Source: Cyclina sinensis
Lineage: Eukaryota > Mollusca > Bivalvia > Venerida > Veneridae
Direction of reading: 5' to 3'
Length of the DNA: 64,000 nucleotides
Assembly (NCBI GenBank): GCA_012932295.1
Contig: JAAONU010000123.1
Location: 1,674,001-1,738,000, forward strand
A model generated the notes under the pieces. It was not told where the DNA came from and did not search any database. It saw only the letters and a list, made by a program, of their open reading frames with translations. Shown here one piece after another: positions 35,501-45,852 of this stretch; positions within the stretch are counted from its first letter, which is position 1; each line of letters opens with the position of its first letter. The translations under genes were made by a program, and so were the position numbers.

Positions 35501-36700
35501 TAGTCCAATAGAAGGTCACTTTTTCGTAACCTATTTATCAGCCAATCAGAGCAACGCTCTGGAAGTAAATGTCCATATTGTGAAAATCTATTTATATAGC
35601 TGGGATCCCAAACAATTATCTGCCATTTATAAACTGTCACCTAACTCAGTTAAATTTATTTGTCAAAATCTTTCAAAATAATGAGATTTTGTTTTGTGAT
35701 GAATAGCATTTGTTTCAAAATATATAAGCACTTTCCATCCTCGCTAATAAATATTGTTGTGCTAGAGAAGTTTACACGATGTTTGGACACGCCATGTGTA
35801 CAGGTAAGCTATCGAGACGCGTCATAAGCTGCAGTGTCATTGGTAGGGATATAAATAACAAAAAAGGAAATTCCAGGTTATCGAAAAGAAGAAATGAATG
35901 CGTCGTCTTCAGATCTAACCGTAGGGAGATTGTGAACTTCGGTCAGATTGGTATTGAACTTGATAAAGAATTAAATGCTCAAGACGATCGTTTGTGCATA
36001 AATCTACATCAGTCCTATACATTAACATACTTGTGGAGTAGATCAATATTCATACTCTTTATTGAAAGTATTATTATTTTGTCTTAGTGATTGTGCAAGG
36101 TTACGTCTCTTGTTTAATCGTTAGCAGTGTTTACATCTACAGATTTTACTCTTGGCTCGTTTAATATGTTTTCATAACACTGTTTAAGTTGACTAATCAA
36201 GTGCAGCTTGTTACAAAATGAAAAGATAATGATAAACATTTTTTGTTTGTTATTTTGTTTAACTTGTCATTTCGCCAGTATTTTTTACAGTAACTGTAAC
36301 GTTTGCATGTATGGATTCCTAAGTATTTCAATTTTTACAGTGTTACATTTAATTGAATTTTAATAGAGAGACATTTGTAATGTTTGCGTGAATGACGTTT
36401 TGAACATGTACAATGGACATTTACCACTTGCATCATTTCTTAAGAAGAATTACTTAGGCGGTAATCGACCTCTTCCAAGACCAAGATTTAAAATATCTAT
36501 CTAAAATAAATTATGAGTTCTTCCGCTTAGCGAATGTAATCCACACTTATGTTTTATATTTAGCAAATTTATTAGTTACATAAAAAGCGGCTGCTGTATA
36601 AGCTACAATTAAAACATAGTTTGTAAAATTTTTTTGTCACCAAAGATAATTGTCATAAATAATAAACTACTAAAATAATTTCAAATGTAACAAGAGCCAT
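35501..36700. other. Mostly anonymous sequence, with duplicated right part
   Basis: 36150-36680 matches 46900-47600 (TTGTTTAACTTGTCATTTCGC, TAAAAAGCGGCTGCTGTATA). The left part holds the promoter-like site described separately and no confirmed gene. Confidence 0.55.
35721..35813 (+). promoter_or_regulatory. Possible TATA box with short first exon
   Basis: TATATAAG at 35721-35728 is followed 50 bases later by ATG at 35779, which opens MFGHAMCT. ACAG|GTAAGC at 35813/35814 is a good donor. The order promoter, short leader, first coding exon, donor is suggestive. No second exon was found. Confidence 0.25.
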
Positions 36701-36711
36701 GTTACACATGG

Positions 36712-37144
36712 TTAATCCCCCCGCCGGGAAGAAGCTACCTGAAGGTTGTTCTTTCAAACACTCAATGTAATAATGTTTGAAGAAAATCCCACAAAAAATA
36801 GGCAAGGTAGAGTTATTGTTCTTGCAAACTGCACTTCCTACCAATGTTCTATGTCAGTGTATTAAGTTTGAAGAAAATCGCTCAAGCACTTTTGGAGTTA
36901 TGCTTCGGACAAAGTTTTTCAATTAAATCTGATAAAGGAGAATAATTCTAAAAGTAGGCAAGGTAGAGTTATTATTCTTTCACACTGTACCTCCTCCAAA
37001 TGTGCTCTTTCAGTATATGAAGTTTGAAGAAAATCACTCAAGTACTTTTGGAGTTATGCTCCGGACAAAACTGGAACGGACAGACGCTCGGACGGACAGA
37101 GACCATTTCTAATATCCCCTCCGCCTTTGGCGGGGGGATAATAA
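36712..37144. mobile_element. MITE-like element ended by a GC-rich inverted repeat
   Basis: TTAATCCCCCCGCC at 36712 is reversed by GGCGGGGGGATAATAA at 37129-37144. Just inside the right end lies the GGACGGACAGAGACCATTTC string common to several repeats here. The body consists of about two units of the 156-bp repeat below. Confidence 0.6.
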
Positions 37145-37189
37145 GTTCAAGAATTCAAGAATTAAATATACATGTATATGCTGGGATTT

Positions 37190-37745
37190 TTAAAATGTAA
37201 ACAAGTAAATCTGATAAAGGGGAATAACTCTAAAAAATAGGCAAGGTAGAGTTATTGGACTTGCACACTGCACTACCTACCAATGTGCTCTGTCAGTGTA
37301 TGAAATTTGAATAAAATCTCTCAAGTAGTTTTGGTGTTATGCTCCGGACAAAATTAATCAAGTAATTCTGATAAAGGGGAATAATTCTAAAAAAAGGCAA
37401 GGTAGAGTTATTGTTCTTGCACACTGCACTACCTACCAATGTGCTCTGTCAGTGTATGAAGTTTGAATAAAATCTCTCAAGTAGTTTTAGAGTTATGCTC
37501 CGGACAAAATTTATCAAGTAATTCTGATAAAGGGGAGTTAGTCTAAAAATAGGCAAGGTAGAGTTATTGCACTTGCACACTGCACTACCTACCAATGTGC
37601 TCTGTCAGTGTATGAAGTTTGAATAAAATCCCTCAAGTAGTTTTGGAGTTATGCTACGGACAAAATTGTTTCGGACGGACGGATGCACGGACGCACAGAC
37701 GCACGGACGCACAGACGGACGAAGGGCATTTCTAATATCCCCTCC
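37190..37745. repeat. 156-bp tandem repeat, continuing from the preceding element
   Basis: GGAGTTATGCTCCGGACAAA or close variants recurs at spacing 156 (36895, 37051; 37334, 37490, 37646), each preceded by GGCAAGGTAGAGTTATT and CAATGTGCTCTGTCAGTGTA. The array ends with GGACGGACGGATGCACGGAC and CCCCTCCGCCTTTG, a broken copy of the element end at 37083-37130. Confidence 0.9.
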
Positions 37746-37752
37746 GCCTTTG

Positions 37753-38638
37753 TCAATCTAAATCATACTTGAATGATGATAGACGCCATTTCTCGAAGCT
37801 GTTATCCCAACTACCTCAGTTTTGAATATTTGACATAAATTGTACATATATTTATATGTTTCTCTAAATGCAAAGGGACACAGAAGAAAACTAAAACCGA
37901 TGAGAATTTCTGTCCGACGCTTTACTGCAAGTTGGATGTTTCTCCATTGAAAAGGTGTCGACTTTTTAATGTATAATTATAGCGTTTGAAAAGAGTAAAA
38001 CAATGATACAAGTTAAGAAAAGATCTGTGTAAAGTCCTTAAATGGAAAACATTTATCAACACAAAAGAATTGCAAATATATGGCTGTTATGAATTTGATT
38101 TATACATTATCTACTTGTACATGTTTAAAGATATTCGCTTAAACAAATAAAAAAGTACATTTGCAAAAAAAGTGCAAAAAAGTGCATTGAAATGTGATCA
38201 CATGATATAAGTTGTTTTTCAGGTCAGCCCTAAGAGGTTTAAAAAATATCCTTTTAACGCTATAATCAGCAACTCTATTAACTTAAATCTTTCGTATAGT
38301 TTAGATTTCTTGGTATTTCGTATTTGACATTGACTCCAACTAAATAATCTCACGAATATTGACTGATACTGGTTAGAATGAATTTATGGAAATTCTTGAA
38401 ACATTCCACATCCTGGCTTGACTCATGCTCACTCGTCTCTTATACGTCAGAAACTGTTAAAAGAGATCTGACTCTAGTCTTCTATTCGTTAGATGCATGT
38501 ATATATTTCAAACTTAGCGATTTGTTTGCGGACGCAAAATAAATAAAATCTCTTGCGCATAGATTCAAAATTGAATGCCGCCTTTTTACAAATAGAATGT
38601 AAGATCATTTTTTGAAGATGAAATAGTAGAACGTAGAA
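37753..38638. repeat. Truncated copy of the type 2 B-box 5' flank
   Basis: It matches 54675-55330 (TCTAAATCATACTTGAATGA, CTATTCGTTAGATGCATG) and 3600-3840 (TTAGCGATTTGTTTGC, GAATGCCGCCTTTTTACAAA). The match stops at GTAGAACGTAGAACTGC, just before the place where a B-box gene would begin, so that gene is lost here. A CTGCTACTG-rich stretch (38639-38730) follows. Confidence 0.75.
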
Positions 38639-40399
38639 CTGCTACTGCCAGCTTCACGTTTTGCCGAATGCTACTGCTGTTACTGCTTCTGCCAACGTCA
38701 CATTTTTCTACTGCTGCGTACTGCTACTGCTCACTTCCTATGCATCAAAGTCACCCACGACAGACACTGGGCGGTCATGAAAGCTTATTTTGAGCAAATT
38801 CTCGGGTGAGCTTAAAAGTGGAGTCGCAAGATGATATCGTTATATTGAAAATGTCCCTTAAGATGCTGTTTATTATTATTTTTTCGATACGATTGTCCCT
38901 GGTTTATAAAGTACATGTTGTAGTCTTTCTTTATCAGTATTTAGCATTTTACGAGTATTTATCTTATGCGGATCCAGATGGTTATTTTAATGAGAGACAT
39001 TGCTGATAACAAATTATCTCCCTTACTCAGATAACATCAGAGGTAATCCAAATTGCACTTTGGTCCTTTCAGTTGGAATCCTCTGACTTTATCCTTGTTT
39101 CTCTTTGTGATAGTCTTGACTTTCAGTTGTGAAAATTGTCACTTACATATTAAATAAAAAGTTAGAAATATAAAAAAAAAAAAACTTTATGTGCTAACAA
39201 ACTATATTTTTAAACTAAATGTTTAACCTGACTACTATTGTTGCAAATAATAAGGTGTAATTATCCCCATACCATAAAGGAAAACAGCGATGAAAGCAGA
39301 GGAATCCAAATGGAAGGACCAAGTTAATATTAGAGAGTATTCAGGGTAGATAATCCACTGATGTCCCCTATTGTTTCTCAATGCAGTCTTACTCTGATCA
39401 TTGGGTGAATGATAAAAAAGATGCACTCTGGACAAACGTTTTAGACTGACGGAGTCCATACCCTCTGCCGTTTTTCTAGGATCATTAAATTGTAACAAAT
39501 GCACGTTATATGTAAGATTATCGTGTCTGTTATCTTGCTACATATACATTTCAACCGTATATTATACGAGATAACAGAAGACAGATAATTCGTAGATAAC
39601 AGAACCAGAAAGTAGTTCGTTCGTTTGTTCTAGTTATAGGAGGTTAAATTCAGGTGGGTACAGTTTTGGTGTATTCATTTAGTAAAATCTATATTGCCAT
39701 ACAGTTTCAAATCCTATAAATATTTCAAACACATAAAATTATTTTTATTTTCAATACTTAAGTTTCAGAAATCTGGAAAGAGAATATTCGAACAATAGTC
39801 CGGTGCTTTACGACTGTAAATTAAACCGATATCCTCAGTAAAATTGGATTAGATTTCTTTACCAACAGAACAAAAGAAAACAGCTCGTAAATTTCCCGTT
39901 TTCTATGAAAAAAACATTCGTTATTAGTTATCAATGCAAGAGCAGCATATATCTCATTTTATGCTTGATTGATGAAAAATATCAATCTTGGACCTGTCTT
40001 AAAAAACAATTTTTTTTGTCTAGTATGTCTTAATTCTAGATAGGAGGGATGTTTCAAATGTTCGTGCTTGTTTGTATACTGAATTTGTTTCCCGACATAA
40101 ATGCATATTTTCTTGGTTGCAGTTATTTTGGTATCTGTTTATCAAATGAACAATGTAAAATCTTATTATTTTCATATATAAAAGCTTCTATTTCTAAAAG
40201 AAAACTACCAAACTTATGGTAATAAATAAAACTTAATAATAAAACTAATTATTTAAACTAAACGTCTGCCGCTTTTCGCCGAATTACATCTGCTGTTTTC
40301 GTCACATTATAACGTCTTTCCTGCAAGTTTAAAGTATGTAAACGTGTCCTCTAAAAATTCCCATACCATCAACTGTTGTTGCTGACGAGCGTGGCCTGT

Positions 40400-41110
40400 G
40401 TGATCATCACGTCCACGGAGGATGAGGAATTCAGTGTGATGATTAAGATTTGTGTTGATCCAGGCGAAATTCCGACAAAGACGTTCATACAAACATGAAA
40501 TTTTGTGACAGAAATGCAATACATCTGAGGATACACAACCCAGAGTGGGATTCGAACTCTGATCTTAGCGCATCGAAGGCCAACTACCTGACCACTAAGC
40601 CAAAGAATCGATTTCTGACGCAGTTGGCAGATGTTGTATTAAAACATTTTAGGAAGTTATACACTAGACCTTAACACACCACCTCTTGAGAAAGTCATCA
40701 TTTATGATGACAAATAGTGCTCTGTATTTTATATTTATCAGAAAAAAGATTTTTAATATATATATTTACTATTCCTAAGTCCAGGAGAGCTCATCCTGGA
40801 CGAGCCCTCATCTTCGAACAAGAAAGTTTGTACCGAGTAATGCAATGCATCTTAGAATACACTACCCAGAGCAGGTATCTAACTCCGATCTTAGCGCATC
40901 GAAGGCCAACATTCTAACAAATGAGCCAAAGAATCTATTCCCTGACTTGGTTGTCAGAGGTTAGATTGATACCATTACAGAAATGTATGCACTAGACTGT
41001 TATAACGTTGAAACTTCTTGATCAGACTGTTAGATCTTGAAGCCGATCTGAAATGTTTTGGACGGAAAGGAAAGTATATCTGACGAGGCTCGTTGCGGTG
41101 GAATCTGAAG
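40400..41110 (+). pseudogene. Mariner transposase remnant, interrupted
   Basis: The first part reads EDEEFSVMIKICVDPGEIPT around 40417-40476. The second part (QTVRS and on to ARCGG) resumes near 41008. The intervening 525 bases are absent from the partner at 16990-17195. Like the partner, it lacks the catalytic region. Confidence 0.6.
40483..41010 (-). repeat. SINE dimer inserted in the mariner remnant
   Basis: Two minus-strand tRNA-like heads (40540-40610 and 40864-40935) read TTTGGCTTAGTGGTCAGG (A-box) and AGAGTTCGAATCCCACTC (B-box) in the better copy. Each is followed on the plus strand by the GACGCAGTTGGCAGATGTTG-type motif. ACGTT at the left edge and AACGTT at the right edge may be a short target duplication. 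The same dimer occurs at 23955-24370. Confidence 0.75.
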
Positions 41111-41324
41111 TGAAAAAAAAGTGTTTCCTTAAACAAGCTCAAGCTGCGTGGGAATCATTTGTCAATTTGCTTAAGAGATTCAAATTGAAACGAAGCGAAT
41201 AATTTTACAATTTGACAATACTTACTATAGGGATACTATGTTATTATAAGTGCGTAGCCCGGCTGTTCACGGTGACTATGTTACTGTGGACATCTTAAGG
41301 TCGACATTTAAAATGTCGTAATGT

Positions 41325-41857
41325 TATTTATCCTGTCACTTATAACAATTTCGAACCGATAACAAGGTGCCGTATATTTTATTTGATCTACGGCAGTTGG
41401 TCACGTGACGTTGATATCCGGCACATGATATGTCATGGACTACTTTTGTGTTTATAATCAGAAGGAAGTGATAAAATTGATGTTTTTACAAACAGAGACT
41501 ACTTGAATAAAAAATTAAATATGGAAATCTTACAATATAGTAATTATTTAAGGAAATAAAGTTACTGAAACTTTGGAACTATTTTTTTGTGTGCAAATGC
41601 ACCTCTGTCGGATAACCTTGACATTAGCCTAAATTGAAACACTTTAAAGATAGATTTTCAATTTCTTAGGTAAATTATTTCCAACTGCCAGATGTGACAG
41701 GATAAATAGAATAATAGGTGAGTGTCTTAATTGAGAAAGTTTATCTGGCTCGGCTGCGGAATTTATCAGGTTCGCCTGCGGCTCACCCGATAAATTCCTA
41801 CGCCTTGCCAGATAAACTTTCTCATATTAAGACACTAACCTATTATTCTCTATTTAT
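41325..41857. mobile_element. Foldback element with adjacent 48-bp-arm palindrome
   Basis: TATTTATCCTGTCAC at 41325 is reversed by GTGACAGGATAAATA at about 41694-41708. Immediately after comes a palindrome: the left arm from 41702 (ATAATAGGTGAGTGTCTTAA, GAAAGTTTATCTGGC) is reversed at 41807-41857. Its loop is GC-rich and contains a further inner inverted repeat (GGAATTTATC/GATAAATTCC). This insertion is absent from the paralogous site near 17430-17640. Confidence 0.75.
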
Positions 41858-42240
41858 TGATTAAATTAGTTGGAATGTTGGATAAAATCTCTACTTAGTC
41901 ACTCAAATCGATTGCGCTTCGTTTTACTTTTTATCGCAAAAGGTGCAAAGGTATGGCTGTAATCAATATTTTTTTTTTTTTTTTGCAAAACTGCAGATTT
42001 ATTCAGAATAAGGAGTCCAGAATAAGGAGCTACTAAATGTATGTTTTAATTTGTCCGACGATATGAAAATTTACTAAAATTTTTAAAATTTTTGCTTATT
42101 TCTTCGAATTTGTGTATTTGTGTTTGTTATTGACATCTTAACATCCTGGCAAACTGGCCTTCAGCTTCTAAATTTTACATAAATAGTCTAGGTCGACTAA
42201 ATAACTCATGTTCCTAAGTCGCTGAGATCTCCATTTTTAT
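41858..42240. other. Spacer, duplicated with 17640-17985
   Basis: Shares CTACTTAGTCACTCAAAT and the T-rich run before TTTTTGCAAAACTGCAGAT with the first copy. No gene. Confidence 0.6.
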
Positions 42241-42495
42241 AGAATTTAAGTAAATAAGCGATGTAATGTTAACACTGAAATATATAAGGGAGGTATTGGT
42301 AACATGAAGTAAATTAGAGATGTATCGATAACAGTGAAGTAAATAAGAGATGTATCGTTAAAAGTAAAATAAATAAGAGATGTATCGCTTACAGTGAAAT
42401 AGAGAAGAGGTATTAGTAACAGGGAAGTAAATAAGAGATGTATCGATAAGAGTGAAATAAAGAAAAGATGCAACGGAAACAGTGAATAAGAGACG
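42241..42495. repeat. 30-bp minisatellite, short paralogous array
   Basis: About eight units of the same 30-bp repeat (GATGTATCGATAACAGTGAA) sit in the position that corresponds to the 3.7 kb array of the first copy. Confidence 0.92.
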
Positions 42496-42584
42496 AATAG
42501 AAGGCAAATGCATTCTTGCAGTTAGGATAAAATACTTTTTAAGTTCCATATACGTCGAAGGATGAACATTTCCTGAAAATGATA

Positions 42585-43634
42585 TACAGTCAAACTCACT
42601 TTATACGAATTCCTCGGGACCTGTGAAATATGTTCGTATCAAACGAAATTCGTATTAACGAATGTAGGATTCACCGGATAATTTGATCGAGTAAGTTTGG
42701 CCATATCACCGGTATATAGTGGTGAATATCTTCTGAAATTAGTTGTGAATAGCTTTGAACATCTGATAAGTTGATTTATTCATAATTAAATGACATATCA
42801 ACCCCGTTCGTACATAAACATAAAATTTAGATTTAATTTGCAAAATGTACGGAAATATTACAGCAAATATGCTAGCATATTAAACACATATAGAAAGATT
42901 TTTACAACTACGTTGAGAACTGCCGTTTACACTTTATATTCATGATTTGAAGAAAGAAGTAATTTTCGGTTGGATTTTGCTATTGTGAAGTTCCTGAATC
43001 CCAAATTCCTCCATTTCGGAGCAGTACTTAAATAATTTTTCATCAGATCCTTTCACTTCTAGAAATTTTCGAATACTTTAAACTGCAGATACTTTGTGTC
43101 TAAAGATATTGCCTTTCTTTTAATGCCGGACTTAGGCGTAGCCATTCTTGTTGCATAAACTACACTGCTTGTAATAAAACTTCTCTGTACTTTTTATAGC
43201 TATGTGAAACATGATTTTAAGTGAGCATCGCTCAATTTCCACAGATTACGTGGACTCTATTAAATAAAATAACAGTATACTACATATTGTTAATCTCTTT
43301 ATTATGTATACTTACCGATTACAGGTGACAATCACGTCGATTAGATATCAGCACTGTACCGTTTCAAACTAATACAGAATCAAGCATAACAAGTTAAAAA
43401 TGGCTGCCAACTTGAAAAATATGTTCGTATCAAAAGATGGAAAAATATAGCATTTTAGCTACTTGGGACTTCAATATGTGTTCGTATCTTCCGATTATTC
43501 GTATGAAGCGAGTTCGCTATTATCGAAATAATTTTACATAGAAAATAGAAGGACTCGGCCGGGGAATTAGGAATTTGTTCGTTAAATCCGAAAATTCGTA
43601 TCAAGCGAGTTCGTATTTAGTGGACTCGACTGTA
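42585..43634. mobile_element. Pogo/Tigger-like non-autonomous DNA transposon
   Basis: The element 42587-43632 starts CAGTCAAACTCACTTTATAC and ends, inverted, with CAGTCGAGTCCACTAAATAC read on the minus strand. It is flanked by TA on both sides (42585-42586, 43633-43634). CAGTC ends with TA duplication and TTCGTAT-type inner repeats fit the Tc1/mariner pogo-Tigger group. The paralogous place near 23420 lacks the element, giving an approximate empty site. No transposase frame is present. Confidence 0.82.
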
Positions 43635-44609
43635 TATTGCTCGATTTAATTTTTTTTGGTTTAAACGTTCGGAAAATACAAGACAGAGACTGTCACCCCT
43701 GTTTGGATTTGAACGAGTAATCTATAGATCGGGAGCTAATGTTCTAAGGATGCTGTGATTATGAAGTATGTATTTTTATGAAAGGTAAAGATAAATTTAT
43801 CAGTCTTCATCGACAAACGAACGCATATCAAAACTATTCTGTATGGAATCAAAGTTCAATGCCATCTTTATACAAGTACACTTGTAGAAATATGTTAAAG
43901 ACTATCGGAGTGTAAAATATTCGAAATATTGTTTAGAAATATTTAAAAAGACATTAAAATTTATTTTTGTTGTTGTTGTTGTTTCATTTTAATAAATCGT
44001 TGTTATTTACACAATTTATGCAAGAGAATAGGAATACAATTTTATTAGTATTTTGTTTAATGAAAAATGCTTTAGAAGCCTAACATGCTAAATGATTCTA
44101 AAATAGTAGTAGAAATCAATATCAAGGAGTTTTTCGAAGGAATTGAACATGTTTATTTAAGTATTTAGATTTGATTTGGTAATGTTTTGCTGCAAGAAGG
44201 CAATTTATGTTAAGTCAATTTATACTGCAAGCTTCTACAGCCTCACTTATAACAAAACTTTTTTATACAGAATATTAACGAAGCACATATTTTAAGCTCT
44301 TGATCGAAATAAAAATGAGTAAATTTGTTGATTTTATTTCTTTGTGAAAGAAACATCGAATGAGGCATTTGATCTCTTTTGGCATTGGAAATAAAACAAA
44401 CAGCATCAACAGCAAATTTTATCTATTTTTCTTTGTTAAGGTAACAGTATGCAGACTAAAATTTGGAATTTAGTCATTTCATTATTTTTATGTTCCAATT
44501 GCAACAAACAACTATGAAAGTAAATGTATTCAGTGTAGCTCAGTGTGATATGCATGACAACGTGGTTGCATAGCCCTTCAAAAAAGATTCATTTGAACAG
44601 TTTGAATCA
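43635..44609. repeat. 5' flank of B-box gene, duplicated
   Basis: Collinear with 23460-24761: GACTGTCACCCCTGTTTGGA, TTGTTGTTGTTGTTTCATTT and GCAAGCTTCTACAGCCTCA. It presumably holds the promoter and first intron. Confidence 0.75.
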
Positions 44610-44645
44610 ATTTTTTTTTCAGCGAAAACTTTGCAACAAACAACT
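44610..44645 (+). promoter_or_regulatory. 3' splice site and 5' UTR of B-box gene
   Basis: ATTTTTTTTTCAG ends at 44622, followed by 23 bases to the ATG, as in the paralogues. Confidence 0.65.
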
Positions 44646-45695
44646 ATGACTGAAAAGGAATTCTTTACGCCTCTTTGTGATGTTCACAATGACAAGGTAG
44701 CACAGACCTTCTGCAAATACCACAAGGAACTGTTATGTTTAAGCTGTGTTTTGGAGAAAGCAAAATCTCAAGAATGTTCTATCCATGAAATAAAAGAGAT
44801 TTCTGGAGAGCCAGATACTACTCTTTATGAATGGATACTGGTGAGACAAATGGCTATAAGAAAGAGACGTTCCATAGAAGCATACGACAACAAGACAGAA
44901 ATGTTGAAGTCTACCTTAAAACAGGAAGTAACAGAACTGCACGAAAAGCTCGTAAAGCGTCTGGATGAAATGAAGGAAAGCTGTCTTCAATCGATTGATA
45001 CCCAGGCGGAAACATTAAAACAAGAAGCCGACAGTAAAGAACAGCTTGATTCTTTTGACAAGATAATTGCTGAAAACATTGAGAAACTCTCAACTGAATC
45101 CATCGACGAATTCAGCAGTATTCGAACAAGTTTAAATGAATTAAAAACAAAACTGAAGACAGAAGTTTCGGATATGAGTGGAGAACCTCAAGGACACTTT
45201 AATCCAAATAAATGTCTCGAAGATTCTATCTTTCAGACAAAAGATTCATTAGGCAAAAGTTTTTTGACATCATCTGATATTTATGAACCTATTGATGTAA
45301 ATAATCCTGATAAACAGAATGAAAAAGAAAGTAGCGATCTTGTTCCAAGTGGAGAGTTTAAAGAGCCCACATTGTATCAGTCGTCAGATGAACTATGTTC
45401 TGATACAAAGAAAACAGATATAGCAAGCATAGGTGTATCCACTGACGTGCCGATGGAAACATTTCCAGAGAAAGAAAAGGTGTCTGAGACAAAAGAAGTT
45501 AATACTGACCTCAGTAAACCAAAGGAAGATGATGATAAAACTACAAGAATATCACGAAGTGTAGAGGACGTAAGAAAAAATGGCGGGTGTTTTAAAGGTT
45601 TGTTTCGTAGAAAATATTCAGACAGGACTGATCAGCACGATATAGAAACAGACACTGAAACCATGGACAAAACGGCAAATCAAACTGCTCTTTAA
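44646..45695 (+). CDS. B-box/coiled-coil protein, RING-less TRIM-like (type 1)
   Basis: A 349-residue paralogue of 24800-25867, highly similar throughout. The ATG at 44646 aligns with the start of the other copies. B-box ligands C11/H14, C23/H26, C31/C34 and C44/H47 are all kept. The coiled-coil region (about 60-190) includes KSTLKQEVTELHEKLVKRL and the shared segment AETLKQEADSKEQLDSFDK. The acidic linker differs more than the ends. The C-terminal GGCFKGLFRRKYSDRTDQHD motif is kept. There are no stops or frameshifts, so it is probably functional. It lies about 19.8 kb from its sister gene, within the duplicated block that begins near 38750. No RING, NHL or SPRY domain is present, so ubiquitin-ligase activity is not expected. 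A cytoplasmic adaptor role is inferred. Confidence 0.92.
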   Translation: MTEKEFFTPLCDVHNDKVAQTFCKYHKELLCLSCVLEKAKSQECSIHEIKEISGEPDTTLYEWILVRQMAIRKRRSIEAYDNKTEMLKSTLKQEVTELHEKLVKRLDEMKESCLQSIDTQAETLKQEADSKEQLDSFDKIIAENIEKLSTESIDEFSSIRTSLNELKTKLKTEVSDMSGEPQGHFNPNKCLEDSIFQTKDSLGKSFLTSSDIYEPIDVNNPDKQNEKESSDLVPSGEFKEPTLYQSSDELCSDTKKTDIASIGVSTDVPMETFPEKEKVSETKEVNTDLSKPKEDDDKTTRISRSVEDVRKNGGCFKGLFRRKYSDRTDQHDIETDTETMDKTANQTAL

Positions 45696-45846
45696 GAAAC
45701 AAATACAAAACTTTAAGAGATGTGTGTATGAAGGCATCTCTTTTTTCCTACTTCAGACCGACGAGAGCCGAAACATCTAATAAACACAGATCCTTCTTTC
45801 AGCTTGTTTGTTTTATGCAAGCTATAAATGACTGTTATCAAAATTG

Positions 45847-45852
45847 AATAAA
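45847..45852 (+). terminator. Polyadenylation signal AATAAA
   Basis: Same context as 26001-26006, about 150 bases after the stop codon. Confidence 0.6.

Larger units (their letters stand above)
38750..41330. repeat. Segmental duplication, copy 2 (partner 15961-17430)
   Basis: Same landmarks in the same order as the partner. It is longer because of a SINE-type insertion in the mariner remnant and other small insertions. Confidence 0.85.

Noticed and set aside
40540..40610. Functional tRNA gene on the minus strand
   Set aside because: A- and B-boxes are good, but the sequence is embedded in a repeated dimer also seen at 23955-24370, so it is a SINE head.
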